This document shows, piece by piece, positions 52,658-62,062 of a stretch of 64,000 bases of DNA. The stretch comes from Gracilibacillus alcaliphilus (GTDB taxonomy: Bacteria > Bacillota > Bacilli > Bacillales > Amphibacillaceae). A program made the translations under genes and the position numbers. The notes under the pieces were generated by a model that worked only from the letters and a program-made list of their open reading frames with translations, ran no database searches and was not told the DNA's origin. The first letter of the stretch is position 1, and each line of letters begins with the position of its first letter. The stretch is from assembly GCF_016909015.1 (NCBI RefSeq), contig NZ_JAFBFA010000024.1, forward strand, positions 16,111 to 80,110. The letters are read 5' to 3'.

Positions 52658-52712
52658 AATAAGTTTCGCTACCCTTTCACAGGAAAATCTCTGTGGAAGG
52701 AAGTCTCAATTT
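52658..52712. repeat. Copy of a dispersed intergenic repeat in the GH13 leader
   Basis: AATAAGTTTCGCTA (52658-52671) matches 33710-33723 exactly, and CTGTGGAAGGAAGTCTCA follows as a variant of the 33.7-kb copy. It lies in the transcribed leader of the glucosidase gene. Confidence 0.6.
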
Positions 52713-52742
52713 ACATGATAAATGGCGGCAGGAGGAATGGTT

Positions 52743-54401
52743 ATGAAAAAGACATGGTGGAAAGAAGCTGTAGCTTATCAAATATATCCAAGAAGTTTTA
52801 TGGATGGCAATGGAGACGGGATCGGCGATATCCCGGGGATCTTGTCTAAGCTGGATTACTTAGAGGATTTAGGAGTGGATGTAATCTGGATTTGTCCTAT
52901 TTATCAATCACCAAATGATGATAATGGATATGATATTAGTGACTATAAAGCGATTATGGCTGACTTTGGCAATATGGGAGATTTTGATCAATTATTGCAA
53001 GAAGTGCATCGCCGCGGCATGAAATTAATTATGGATCTAGTTATCAATCATACCTCTGATGAACATAAGTGGTTTATAGAATCACGTTTATCGAAAGATA
53101 ATCCATATCGTGACTATTATATCTGGCAACCTGGAGTCGATGGGAAAGAACCAAACAATTGGGAGTCTATTTTTGGCGGGTCAGCTTGGGAATTTGAGGA
53201 AGAGACAGGGGAATATTATATGCATGTCTTTTCCAGAAAACAGCCTGACTTAAATTGGGAAAACCCTCAAGTTCGTACAGAATTATATGAAATGGTAAAT
53301 TGGTGGCTGGATAAAGGGATCGATGGATTTAGAGTTGATGCCATTTCACATATCAAGAAAGCACCTGATTTTCCAGATTTACCGAACCCCGATGGACTAA
53401 AGTATGTACCTTCATTTGCTGGTCATATGAATCAGCCGGGAATTGATGTATTCTTAAGTGAACTAGCAGAGAAAACAATCCATAGGTATGATATTATGAC
53501 AGTTGGAGAAGCAAATGGAGTAGGGGTGGAGGACGCAGAGAAATGGGTAGGAGAAGAGAATGGATATTTCGATATGATTTTCCAATTTGAGCATTTAGGG
53601 TTATGGGAGATGAGTGACGAAGGTGGAATAGATATCTTTTCTTTGCGTAAAACACTGACGAAATGGCAAAAAGGCTTAGCTGGTATTGGGTGGAATGCCC
53701 TATTTCTTGAAAATCATGACCAGCCACGCTCCGTTTCTACTTGGGGGAATGATGGCACTTATAGAGAACAATCTGCCAAAGGTCTGGCGATGATGTTCTT
53801 CTTTATGCAGGGAACTCCTTTTATCTATCAAGGACAGGAACTGGGAATGACGAATGTGCAGTTCGATAATATTGAAGATTATAATGATGTGGCAATTAAA
53901 AATATGTATGCTAATGAAAGAGAAATTGGACTTCCGCACGAAGAAATTATGAAGAAAATCTGGCTCAGCGGTCGTGATAATTCTCGTACTCCGATGCAAT
54001 GGAATGCAGATCAGCACGCCGGATTTACCACAGCTGTTCCATGGATGAAAGTAAATCCTAATTATACCGAGATCAATGTGGAAGAGCAGCAAGCAGATCC
54101 GGACTCTGTATTGAATTTCTATAAAAAAATGATCCAACTGCGAAAAGAAAATTCGCTGTTTGTGTATGGAGAGTACAATGTAATATTAGATCAGCATGAC
54201 CAAGTCTATGCTTATACCCGAACTTTAGGTGAGCATGGGGCGCTAATTGTTGTCAATTTGTTTGAAGCAGAGGCAGTGGTAGAAGTACCAGACAGTATTC
54301 TAACTCAAAACCCGGTATTAGTGCTGGATAACGGTGAGATGGAGGAGATTTCGGAACGTTTGGTGCTCTCTCCCTATCAGGGGTGTGTCTATGTTTGGTA
54401 A
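52743..54401 (+). CDS. GH13 alpha-glucosidase (oligo-1,6-glucosidase/alpha-glucosidase subfamily)
   Basis: The 552-residue cytoplasmic enzyme starts WWKEAVAYQIYPRSFMDGNGDG. Its catalytic residues are placed as D199 (GFRVDAISH), E256 (VGEAN) and D326 (ENHDQPRS). It releases glucose from small alpha-glucosides. The residue after the nucleophile is alanine; in characterised GH13_31 enzymes valine goes with alpha-1,6 and alanine or threonine with alpha-1,4 preference, so maltose-type substrates are likely. Start ATG 52743 follows GGAGG. It may finish breakdown of GH66 products, though it lies 30 kb away. Confidence 0.92.
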   Translation: MKKTWWKEAVAYQIYPRSFMDGNGDGIGDIPGILSKLDYLEDLGVDVIWICPIYQSPNDDNGYDISDYKAIMADFGNMGDFDQLLQEVHRRGMKLIMDLVINHTSDEHKWFIESRLSKDNPYRDYYIWQPGVDGKEPNNWESIFGGSAWEFEEETGEYYMHVFSRKQPDLNWENPQVRTELYEMVNWWLDKGIDGFRVDAISHIKKAPDFPDLPNPDGLKYVPSFAGHMNQPGIDVFLSELAEKTIHRYDIMTVGEANGVGVEDAEKWVGEENGYFDMIFQFEHLGLWEMSDEGGIDIFSLRKTLTKWQKGLAGIGWNALFLENHDQPRSVSTWGNDGTYREQSAKGLAMMFFFMQGTPFIYQGQELGMTNVQFDNIEDYNDVAIKNMYANEREIGLPHEEIMKKIWLSGRDNSRTPMQWNADQHAGFTTAVPWMKVNPNYTEINVEEQQADPDSVLNFYKKMIQLRKENSLFVYGEYNVILDQHDQVYAYTRTLGEHGALIVVNLFEAEAVVEVPDSILTQNPVLVLDNGEMEEISERLVLSPYQGCVYVW

Positions 54402-54484
54402 TAGACTTCCTTGACAAACGTCAGACAGTTCTATAAACTAATCTCAAAGTAAAACGGATCACAAACAAGCGTTTTTGTATATAT

Positions 54485-54718
54485 GACGATGATGAGGAAT
54501 AGTAATAATAATGACAAGTTTAGAGAAGTGGCGGTAGGTGCAAGCCATCCTTGCCATATTATGAACTCGCCTCAGATGTTACAAAGGTGAACAGAAATGA
54601 GTAGTCTTTGTCGTTTTCCGCGTTAAGGAAGTGAAGTGAGTGTTAGAGATAACACTAATGTTGGGTGGTACCGCGGGAATCTCTCTCGTCCCATTAAGGG
54701 ATTAGAGAGATTTTTTTG
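54485..54718 (+). promoter_or_regulatory. T-box leader (leucine) for leuS
   Basis: The leader contains the stem I bulge AGTAATAATAATGA, a GAACTC specifier region with the leucine codon CTC (54566-54568), and the T-box core GGGTGGTACCGCGG (54663-54676). An overlapping terminator AATCTCTCT/AGAGAGATTTTTTT ends at 54717. Uncharged tRNA-Leu should stabilise the antiterminator and allow leuS transcription. Confidence 0.95.
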
Positions 54719-54781
54719 CGTTGGAGAACATACGTTTGTTTACGGGTGCGACTTAATTAGGATGTTGAAGGAGGAACAGTG

Positions 54782-57199
54782 ATGTCATTCGACCATATCA
54801 AAATAGAAGAGAAATGGCGCAACTATTGGTTGGAAAATAAAACATTTGCCACTAATACAGAATCAAATAAGGAAAAATTTTATGCTTTAGATATGTTTCC
54901 ATATCCATCAGGCGCAGGACTGCATGTTGGCCATCCAGAGGGGTATACTGCTACAGATATCTTATCAAGAATGAAACGCATGCAGGGCTACGAAGTGTTG
55001 CATCCAATGGGATGGGATGCCTTTGGTCTTCCTGCAGAACAATATGCTTTAGATACAGGTAATGATCCGGCTGAATTCACCCTGAAAAATATTCAGACCT
55101 TTCGCCGTCAAATTCAAGAATTGGGTTTTTCTTATGATTGGGATCGAGAAGTAAATACAACCGATCCAAACTATTATAAGTGGACACAGTGGATTTTCCT
55201 TAAATTATATGAACAAGGCTTAGCCTATATCGATGAAGTACCTGTTAACTGGTGTCCGGCTTTAGGTACCGTGTTAGCAAATGAGGAGGTTATCGATGGC
55301 AAAAGTGAGCGTGGCGGGCACCCTGTAGAGCGCAAGCCGATGAAACAATGGATGTTAAAGATCACTGCCTATGCGGATCGGCTATTAGAAGATTTAGAAG
55401 AATTAGATTGGCCAGAAAGTATTAAAGATATGCAACGCAACTGGATTGGCCGCTCAGAAGGGGCAGAGGTCACTTTTCAAATCGCAGATCATAAAGGGTC
55501 TTTCGATGTATTTACAACTAGACCTGATACATTGTTTGGCGCAACGTATGCCGTCTTAGCACCTGAACATCCGTTGCTGGAGACGATTGTAACAGATGGG
55601 CAAAAGCAAGACGTACAAACCTATTTAGATAAAGTAAAGACAAAAAGTGATTTAGAACGTACCGATTTGGCAAAGGATAAAACAGGCGTTTTTACGGGTG
55701 CCTATGCGATTAATCCAATCAATGGCAAAAAGCTGCCGATCTGGGTAGCGGATTATGTCTTGATGTCTTATGGGTCTGGAGCAATCATGGCTGTACCTGC
55801 GCATGATGAACGTGACTATGAATTTGCTAAAGCATTTAACTTGGAGATTATTCCTGTTTTAGAAGGTGGAAACATTGATGAGGAGGCTTTTGTAGGTGAC
55901 GGACCGCATATCAATTCAGCCTTTTTGAATGGATTAAATAAAGAAGAAGCCATTACAAAGGCAATCGACTGGCTGGTAGAAAACGGAGTCGGCGAGAAGA
56001 AAGTTACTTATCGTTTGCGTGACTGGCTGTTCAGCCGTCAGCGTTATTGGGGCGAACCGATTCCAATTATTCATTGGGAAGACGGATCCATGTCTGCTGT
56101 ACCAGAGGCAGAGCTTCCTTTAGTACTACCGGAAATAGATGAAATTAAACCGTCGGGTACCGGTGAATCTCCGCTTGCTAATATTTCCGAGTGGGTTAAT
56201 GTCGTTGATTCGGAGACAGGGATGAAGGGGCGCCGTGAGACAAATACGATGCCGCAATGGGCTGGAAGCTGCTGGTATTTCTTGCGTTATATTGATCCAC
56301 ATAATCCAGAGCAGTTGGCCGATCCGGAATTATTGAAGAAATGGCTGCCGATTGATGTATATATCGGTGGAGCAGAACATGCTGTATTACACTTGTTATA
56401 TGCCCGTTTCTGGCATAAATTCTTATATGATATCGGTGTGGTATCGACGAAGGAACCATTCTATAAATTGTATAACCAAGGTATGATTTTAGGGGAAAAT
56501 AACGAAAAAATGAGTAAATCAAAAGGAAATGTCGTTAACCCGGACGAAATAGTCGAAACACATGGAGCAGATACGCTTCGGTTGTATGAGATGTTTATGG
56601 GACCATTAGATGCTTCTATTGCTTGGAGTACAAATGGTTTAGATGGGGCACGCCGGTTCTTAGATCGGGTATGGCGTTTATTTATTACAGACGAAGGCAA
56701 GCTTTCTGAGAAAATCACAAACCGTGAACAAGCAGATACTTTGGAGAAACCTTACCATGAAATGGTGAAGGTGGTAACACAGAACTTTGAAGATTTACGC
56801 TTCAATACCGGTATCTCACAGATGATGGTATTTATTAATGAAGCCTATAAGGCAGATGACATTCCGAAGCATTATGCAGAGTCATTTGTTAAATTACTTT
56901 CACCAGTTGCCCCTCACATTGCTGAAGAATTATGGGAGCGTTTGGGACATAGTGGAACCATTGCCTATGAAGCTTGGCCTGCTTACGATGAAGCCAAGCT
57001 GGTCGAAGATGAGGTAGAAGTGGTAATTCAAATTCTAGGTAAAGTCCGTGCTAAAATGATGATTGCCAAGGATGCAACGAAGGAAGAGATGGAACAAAAG
57101 GCGTTATCACTAGAGACGATCCAAGAACGAATAGAAGGCAAAACCGTCCGTAAGGTGATCGCTGTACCAGGTAAATTAGTTAATATTGTAGCAAATTAA
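54782..57199 (+). CDS. leuS: Leucyl-tRNA synthetase
   Basis: The 805-residue class I synthetase charges tRNA-Leu. It has the HIGH-type motif HVGHPEGY, the editing domain, and the KMSKS motif in NEKMSKSKGN. The length equals that of the Bacillus enzyme. I start at ATG 54782 behind AAGGAGG; the GTG one codon earlier is too close. It stands alone and is controlled by the T-box leader at 54485-54718. Confidence 0.98.
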   Translation: MSFDHIKIEEKWRNYWLENKTFATNTESNKEKFYALDMFPYPSGAGLHVGHPEGYTATDILSRMKRMQGYEVLHPMGWDAFGLPAEQYALDTGNDPAEFTLKNIQTFRRQIQELGFSYDWDREVNTTDPNYYKWTQWIFLKLYEQGLAYIDEVPVNWCPALGTVLANEEVIDGKSERGGHPVERKPMKQWMLKITAYADRLLEDLEELDWPESIKDMQRNWIGRSEGAEVTFQIADHKGSFDVFTTRPDTLFGATYAVLAPEHPLLETIVTDGQKQDVQTYLDKVKTKSDLERTDLAKDKTGVFTGAYAINPINGKKLPIWVADYVLMSYGSGAIMAVPAHDERDYEFAKAFNLEIIPVLEGGNIDEEAFVGDGPHINSAFLNGLNKEEAITKAIDWLVENGVGEKKVTYRLRDWLFSRQRYWGEPIPIIHWEDGSMSAVPEAELPLVLPEIDEIKPSGTGESPLANISEWVNVVDSETGMKGRRETNTMPQWAGSCWYFLRYIDPHNPEQLADPELLKKWLPIDVYIGGAEHAVLHLLYARFWHKFLYDIGVVSTKEPFYKLYNQGMILGENNEKMSKSKGNVVNPDEIVETHGADTLRLYEMFMGPLDASIAWSTNGLDGARRFLDRVWRLFITDEGKLSEKITNREQADTLEKPYHEMVKVVTQNFEDLRFNTGISQMMVFINEAYKADDIPKHYAESFVKLLSPVAPHIAEELWERLGHSGTIAYEAWPAYDEAKLVEDEVEVVIQILGKVRAKMMIAKDATKEEMEQKALSLETIQERIEGKTVRKVIAVPGKLVNIVAN

Positions 57200-57214
57200 T
57201 AGCAGGATGGAAGC

Positions 57215-57254
57215 AAGCGGGTGGTCTTTATAGATCAGCCGCTTCTGCCTTTTA
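57215..57254 (+). terminator. Probable terminator after leuS
   Basis: AAGCGGGTGGTCT and AGATCAGCCGCTT pair with one mismatch and one G-T pair, followed by CTGCCTTTT. Just after it, AGGTTGTTTAAAAAG (57257-57271) looks like one end of the MITE at 41856. The rest up to 57508 is AT-rich and holds the GntR upstream region. Confidence 0.6.
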
Positions 57255-57508
57255 ACAGGTTGTTTAAAAAGCTTGACATCTAAAGAAAATGATGTTTTAT
57301 TATTGTATATAGTGTTTATGTTAGGTATATATAATTATAGGGAACAAAAGGCTGGATATGACGATTTAGTTGTTAATTAAACGATATTTATATGTTGCCC
57401 TCATGAAGATAACGAACGCAGACACCTGGATATATCTTACTTTATAAAGGAATAAGCTGTGTCTAGTTGTGAACATGGAAGGGATACAATAATAAAAGAG
57501 GTATTGCC

Positions 57509-57880
57509 ATGCAAATTATAATATCAAACAGTTCGAAAGAGCCTATTTATGAGCAAATTATGAAACAAATCCAAACGGCAATATTGACAGGTGATTTGGA
57601 GGAAGGGACAGCATTGCCTTCCATTAGGCGACTGGCTAAGGAATTACAAATAAGTGTGATCACGACCAAACGGGCATATGAAGAATTGGAGAACTCAGGG
57701 TTTATCTACTCCATTGTTGGAAAAGGTTCGTTTGTAGCTGAACAAAATCTGGACGTTATTCATGAAAAAAAGCTAAGGGTCATTGAAGAACAATTAAGTA
57801 TGGTTATTTCCAACAGCAGGGAAATCGGCCTAACTTATGAAGAACTGCAAGAATTGTTGAAGTTGTTGTATGAGGAGTGA
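57509..57880 (+). CDS. GntR family regulator of the first ABC module, YtrA/PmtR-like
   Basis: The 123-residue protein has an N-terminal winged helix-turn-helix (KEPIYEQIMKQIQTAIL, ALPSIRRLAKEL, SVITTKRAYEEL) and a short C-terminal dimer helix. It is followed after 6 nt by an ABC ATPase gene, the usual PmtR/YtrA arrangement where the regulator represses the transporter until a toxic amphiphile or antibiotic is present. It is about three-quarters identical by eye to the regulator at 63093-63476. AT-rich dyads (GTATATA / TATATAT near 57305-57335) upstream could be its operator. Confidence 0.92.
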   Translation: MQIIISNSSKEPIYEQIMKQIQTAILTGDLEEGTALPSIRRLAKELQISVITTKRAYEELENSGFIYSIVGKGSFVAEQNLDVIHEKKLRVIEEQLSMVISNSREIGLTYEELQELLKLLYEE

Positions 57881-57886
57881 GGCGGG

Positions 57887-58756
57887 ATGGAAAACGTGAT
57901 AGAGCTTCGGGATGTCTCCAAGGCATTTAAGACATTCTTAATAAAGGACATGAATTTACAGATCAAACAAGGCTATGTGACAGGATTTATTGGAGCAAAT
58001 GGAGCTGGGAAGTCGACCGTTATCAAGCTAATGATGAACCTGCTGCGGCCGGATAAAGGAGAGGTGACCGTGTTTGGCCTGGACCACGCTACTTATGCTA
58101 AAGAAATAAAAGAGCGTATCGGCTTTGTGTATGACAACAATATATTTTACAATGCCTTAAGTCTGAAAGATATTGGCAAAATCGTTGCACCAGCTTATAA
58201 ACGCTGGGATCAAACACAATTCAAGAACTATATAGATCGATTTGAATTACCTGTTCATAAACCAATAAAGAAATTTTCTAAAGGTATGAAGATGAAAGCC
58301 TCTTTGGCAATTGCCTTGTCCCATAATGCCGAATTAATTATTATGGATGAGCCAACAGCAGGATTAGATCCGATGTTTCGAAGGGAACTGTTAGATATTT
58401 TTCAAGAATTGATGGTAGATGAGAAAAGGAGTATCTTTTTTTCGACACATATTACAAGTGACTTAGACCGCTTTGCCGATTATATTGCCCTGATTGATCA
58501 AGGAGAAATCCTGTTTAATCAGCCTATAGATGAACTTCAGACACAGTATGCGATTGTGAAGGGGAGTACCGCTTTGCTTGATCGAGATACGGAAGCGAAT
58601 TTCATTAAAATAGATCGTTCCCGAAACGGGTTTCAAGCCTTAACAAATGATGTAGCAAAAGTAACAGAAGTCTTCGGGAACCATGTGGTGATGGAAAGGG
58701 CTTCCTTAGAGGAGATTATGTATTACGTGAGAGGGGCACGAAATCTATATGTTTAA
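57887..58756 (+). CDS. ABC transporter ATP-binding protein, first Pmt/Ytr-like module
   Basis: The 289-residue ATPase has Walker A GANGAGKST at 36-44, the signature as FSKGMKMK, Walker B LIIMDEPTAGLD and the switch histidine in FFSTHI. It is closely similar to the ATPase at 61193-62062, with the same length. The stop codon overlaps the permease start by 8 nt, so the two are translated together. The substrate is unknown; phenol-soluble-modulin-type peptides or antibiotics are what related exporters handle. Confidence 0.93.
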   Translation: MENVIELRDVSKAFKTFLIKDMNLQIKQGYVTGFIGANGAGKSTVIKLMMNLLRPDKGEVTVFGLDHATYAKEIKERIGFVYDNNIFYNALSLKDIGKIVAPAYKRWDQTQFKNYIDRFELPVHKPIKKFSKGMKMKASLAIALSHNAELIIMDEPTAGLDPMFRRELLDIFQELMVDEKRSIFFSTHITSDLDRFADYIALIDQGEILFNQPIDELQTQYAIVKGSTALLDRDTEANFIKIDRSRNGFQALTNDVAKVTEVFGNHVVMERASLEEIMYYVRGARNLYV

Positions 58757-59360
58757 CTTAATTAAGCGAGATTTAATTATACAGAAAGTACAGTTGGTTC
58801 TATTTGTCCCATGCATCACTTTTCTTATTTTAATAGGTTCCCACTTGCCTGACTTCTACATCTTTATGTTTGCTGGAATTTTTATTCCCATTAATGCTTA
58901 TTCCTATGATGAGCAGGCTGAAACAAATATTTTACTAAACTCTTTACCGTATACACGTAAACAAATTATTGCCTCTAGATATATTGGCGCTATTTTTTAT
59001 ATGGCATTATCTATTGGTTTAGCAAGTACCCTATTTTACTTGTTTGGCCGGTCCTTTATGTTGACGGATATAGCAATAGGGGCAGCTATCACGTTTATTT
59101 TATTTGCCTTTACCTTTCCGCTATTCTATCTATTAAAGCCAGGTTATATAGGAACAGTGATTTTGGTTGGTATTGTCTTGATAACTATTCTAAGTCCACA
59201 TGCTGTCACATTTTTGCAAGACTATCTGATACCTATTGTTCATTATTTAGAAAGCATTTCGACCTCAACACTCTATTTAGGCAGTGCAGGTTTTATTGTA
59301 ATAGTGTATACAGTGTCGTGGTTATTTAGTCAAACAGTTTATCAGCGCAAAGCTTTTTAA
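58749..59360 (+). CDS. ABC-2 type permease, first Pmt/Ytr-like module
   Basis: The 203-residue membrane protein has about six helices. It contains LNSLPYTRKQIIASRYIGAI, a loop also found in related YtrC/PmtB/YhcI permeases, and ends in LFSQTVYQRKAF. The paralogue at 62055-62666 has the same length, the same loop (LNSLPYTRKEIVAARYLGAI) and the same ending. It forms an exporter with the ATPase encoded just upstream. Confidence 0.9.
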   Translation: MFNLIKRDLIIQKVQLVLFVPCITFLILIGSHLPDFYIFMFAGIFIPINAYSYDEQAETNILLNSLPYTRKQIIASRYIGAIFYMALSIGLASTLFYLFGRSFMLTDIAIGAAITFILFAFTFPLFYLLKPGYIGTVILVGIVLITILSPHAVTFLQDYLIPIVHYLESISTSTLYLGSAGFIVIVYTVSWLFSQTVYQRKAF

Positions 59361-59409
59361 CTAAAACTTTTACAACATGAGTAACAAACTTGCATAGGAG
59401 GTTGACTTC

Positions 59410-59481
59410 TTGACTGTGTTACTTACACGAGAATGTGATATCATCTGCAAGGCGTGTGAATCATTAAATCCACACAAATGA
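59410..59481 (+). CDS. Possible very small cysteine-rich peptide or fragment
   Basis: TTG 59410 follows AGGAGG at good distance and opens 23 codons, TVLLTRECDIICKACESLNP and three more, ending TGA. Three cysteines sit in C-x4-C-x2-C spacing. I do not recognise it. It may be a real micropeptide or the broken start of a lost gene at the edge of the rearranged catalase region. Confidence 0.25.
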   Translation: MTVLLTRECDIICKACESLNPHK

Positions 59482-59523
59482 ACAAAATTAGTAAGGTGAC
59501 TAAAATTTTCAGTGGTAATGATG

Positions 59524-60497
59524 TCAGGACATGTTGGTTTTGAACAACCTCTTCAAACAAACAGCCATCGGGAACAGGGAAAATCTACCGATGGCTGCTT
59601 GATTGTTATTGTAAGCATAGTAAAAATAACTAGGCCGCTCCCAAAAACGCTGCTTGGTCATCGCTTGTGTAAACGCAAGTCCAAATTGGTTATCTGTTTC
59701 AATAATAACTCCCGGTATATCCTTAATACCCATTTCCTCAAACAACTGACTACATTCTTCTCTTGCGCTTAGCTTATTGGTTTGAAGTGTTTGTACATCT
59801 CCCTGATAAATTTACGGGCTTGGTGATAGAAATAATCATTCGCCTCGCTCCCGCCAACAAGGTATACTCCTTCATAACTTAATGGAGATCCTGTCAGGAA
59901 GCTTTGGTCCACCTTATACGTATACCCTTCGCTGCTGCTTACTTCACCAAAGTTATCGCTAACAATAACAGGGTGCATTCCTGCCTCCGTCCACTGCTTA
60001 ATAAGGGAATCAACATCACTTCCAAGAAATCCCTCTGCAAGAAAGACAGTCACTTTAAGTGTATCCGCCACAAAATTTGTATTTTGCAGACTTACTGCCG
60101 GAGACGATTTCGTTACAGTAGATTCTTCTACGTCTTGTACGGCAAGTTCATACTCCGGATAATTTCCCATTTTGATATTTGTCCATAGATCACTTCTGTG
60201 AAAATCGGCATCTTCGCCCAGCTTTTGTGCTTCATCCCAAATTAAAGGATGGACGCCTAGTACAGGCTTGATATGGAATTTTACAAAATGAGCAACCACG
60301 TCTTTGTTTACAAAACGATAAGTGTGAACTCCGAAGCCTTCCATTGTTCGGTAATTCTTTGGAATGGCTCGATCAGTCATAATCCACATAGCCATATGTG
60401 TTGTCTCTGGATTACTGCCCATAAAATCCCAAAAAGTGTCGTGTGCCGTTTGACCTTGAGGGTATTCATCATCAGGATTAGAGATACCTGTAACCAA
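59524..60497 (-). pseudogene. Catalase pseudogene, C-terminal part
   Basis: On the minus strand the sequence enters at the catalase segment EYPQGQTAHDTFWDFMGSNP and runs through MWIMTDRAIPKNYRTMEGFG, KPVLGVHPLIWDEAQKLG and NIKMGNYPEYELAVQ. It then jumps directly to the C-terminal DJ-1/PfpI-like domain of large-subunit catalases (LKVTVFLAEGF, VDQSFLTGSPL, VYLVGGSEAND). The intervening ~200 residues, including the haem-ligand tyrosine region, are missing. Further on, a stop at 59769 splits it from the terminal part (EEMGIKDIPGVIIETDNQF). The gene is dead. Confidence 0.9.
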
Positions 60498-60936
60498 GAG
60501 ATGATTTCCAATGAAGGGGAAAAGATTGTCGATAATGAAAATTCCTTAAAAGCCGGTGATCGCGGTCCAACCCTAATTGAAGATTTTCTCGCCAGGGAAA
60601 GACTGGCTCATTTTGACCGTGAAAGAATACCAAAACGGGTCGTTCATGCAAGAGGGTACGGTGCTTATGGAGAATTTGAATTGTACCAATCCATGAGTGA
60701 TGTCATTATAGCTGATTTTTTACAGGACCCTGCCAAAAAAACACCGTTATTCGTGAGGTTTTCTCAAGTTATTGGTTCTCGAGGCTGTAATGAAACCGTA
60801 CGTAATGTGTGAGGATTCTCTATTAAGTTCTATACAGATGACGAAAACTTTGATATTGTCGCCATCAATTTCCCGATTTTTTCATCCAAGATGTCATTAA
60901 ATTTGATTCACTCTGTCAAACCGGACATCGATTTTA
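60498..60936 (+). pseudogene. Catalase pseudogene, inverted N-terminal part
   Basis: On the plus strand the N-terminal half of the same catalase appears: LKAGDRGPTLIEDF, RERIPKRVVHARGYGAYGEF, TPLFVRFSQVIGSRG and ETVRNV, then TGA where an arginine codon is expected, then FSIKFYTDDENFDIVAINFP, a frameshift, and LIHSVKP. The next expected residues lie on the other strand at 60497 and below. The catalytic histidine in the VHARG motif is intact, but the gene is broken by orientation, a nonsense codon and frameshifts. Confidence 0.9.
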
Positions 60937-60978
60937 ATTGCTGTTCTTTTTTTTGTTTAGGTCTTTATGTTCACTCAT
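60934..60978 (-). pseudogene. Catalase pseudogene, original start codons
   Basis: On the minus strand AAAGGAG (60990-60997) and ATG 60978 begin SEHKDLNKKKNSN and then stop at the inversion junction. MSEHKDLN-type starts are typical of Bacillus catalases. This shows that the gene originally ran on the minus strand from 60978 down to about 59524, and that the block 60498-60936 was flipped in place. Confidence 0.8.
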
Positions 60979-61096
60979 AAAATCGGTTCTCCTTTCGGTG
61001 GTAACTGTAACTATATTATATTTTGAGCAATAAGAGCTGAAAGTATGCAGCTGGTGAATGAAAATGAGAATTTAGTATTGCATATATTGTTAATAT

Positions 61097-61117
61097 AGTA
61101 TATATTGTATATATACT
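61097..61117. promoter_or_regulatory. Possible GntR operator before the second ABC module
   Basis: AGTATATA (61097-61104) and TATATACT (61110-61117) flank a 5-nt spacer, 76 nt before the ATPase start. The AT-rich dyad resembles those near 57305 and 63564. Confidence 0.4.
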
Positions 61118-61192
61118 TTAATTTGAAGCAGTAAAAATAATTACTTAATGAAAGTTTGCTGTTTTTAAAAATTAAGATGAGGAGTGAGAAAG

Positions 61193-62062
61193 ATGGAACA
61201 TATAGTGGAATTAAAAGGTGTAAGCAAGCATTTTAAAGATTTTTCCTTAGAAAATATCAATCTAAATATAAAAAAAGGCTGTGTAACAGGATTTATTGGG
61301 GCAAATGGAGCGGGGAAGTCGACCACTATGAAATTAATGATGAATCTCTTACAACCGGATGAGGGAGAAATAAAAGTATTCGGACTGGATTATGCCAGCT
61401 GTGGGCGAGAGATAAAGGATCGGCTGGGATTTGTTTACGACAGCAATGTGTTTTATGAAGGTTTACATTTGAAGGATATCCGGCGGATTATTGCACCGGC
61501 TTATAAAAATTGGAGTGACAAGCAATTTTATAACTATATTCAGAAGTTTGAGCTGCCATTAAATAAAGCGGTTAAAACCTTTTCTAAAGGGATGCAGATG
61601 AAAGCTTCTTTGGCTATGGCATTATCCCATGAAGCTGAATTCATTCTGATGGATGAACCGACAGCTGGTTTAGATCCCGTTTTTCGGAGAGAATTGTTAG
61701 ATATTTTACAGGATATTATGGCAGATGGAAGTCGAACTCTTTTCTTTTCCACACATATTACTAGTGATTTGGAACGGATTGCCGATTATATAACATTTAT
61801 TCAGAAGGGAAACATTCTTTTCAATGATTCCTTGGAGGGTATACAAAAACAGTATGCTTTAATTAAAGGTGATCCTGCTTTACTTGATCCCGATACAGAA
61901 AAAAACTTTATCAAAATAGAGCATTCTTCGGACATGTTTCAAGCTTTGACAAATGATGCAGGGAAAATAAAAGAATTATTTGGGAATCAAGTCATGATCG
62001 AAGAAGCAACTTTAGAGGATATTATGTTTTATGTGAAAGGAGCGAATCATCAATATGTTTAA
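61193..62062 (+). CDS. ABC transporter ATP-binding protein, second Pmt/Ytr-like module
   Basis: The 289-residue paralogue of the ATPase at 57887 has Walker A GANGAGKST, the signature FSKGMQMK, Walker B FILMDEPTAGLD and FFSTHI. I start at ATG 61193 behind GAGGAG; the GTG at 61184 lies too near that site, and this choice gives the same length as the first copy. It overlaps the permease start by 8 nt, exactly as in the first module. The regulator is not upstream here but on the opposite strand past the permease. Confidence 0.93.
   Translation: MEHIVELKGVSKHFKDFSLENINLNIKKGCVTGFIGANGAGKSTTMKLMMNLLQPDEGEIKVFGLDYASCGREIKDRLGFVYDSNVFYEGLHLKDIRRIIAPAYKNWSDKQFYNYIQKFELPLNKAVKTFSKGMQMKASLAMALSHEAEFILMDEPTAGLDPVFRRELLDILQDIMADGSRTLFFSTHITSDLERIADYITFIQKGNILFNDSLEGIQKQYALIKGDPALLDPDTEKNFIKIEHSSDMFQALTNDAGKIKELFGNQVMIEEATLEDIMFYVKGANHQYV

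Noticed and set aside
57257..57300. A second full MITE copy after leuS
   Set aside because: Only about 15 bp at one end resemble the terminal repeat; the interior and the other end are absent.
60273..60812. 179-codon plus-strand frame across the catalase inversion junction as a new fusion gene
   Set aside because: Its first half is antisense to catalase and its second half is the inverted catalase N-terminus ending in a nonsense codon; there is no supported start.
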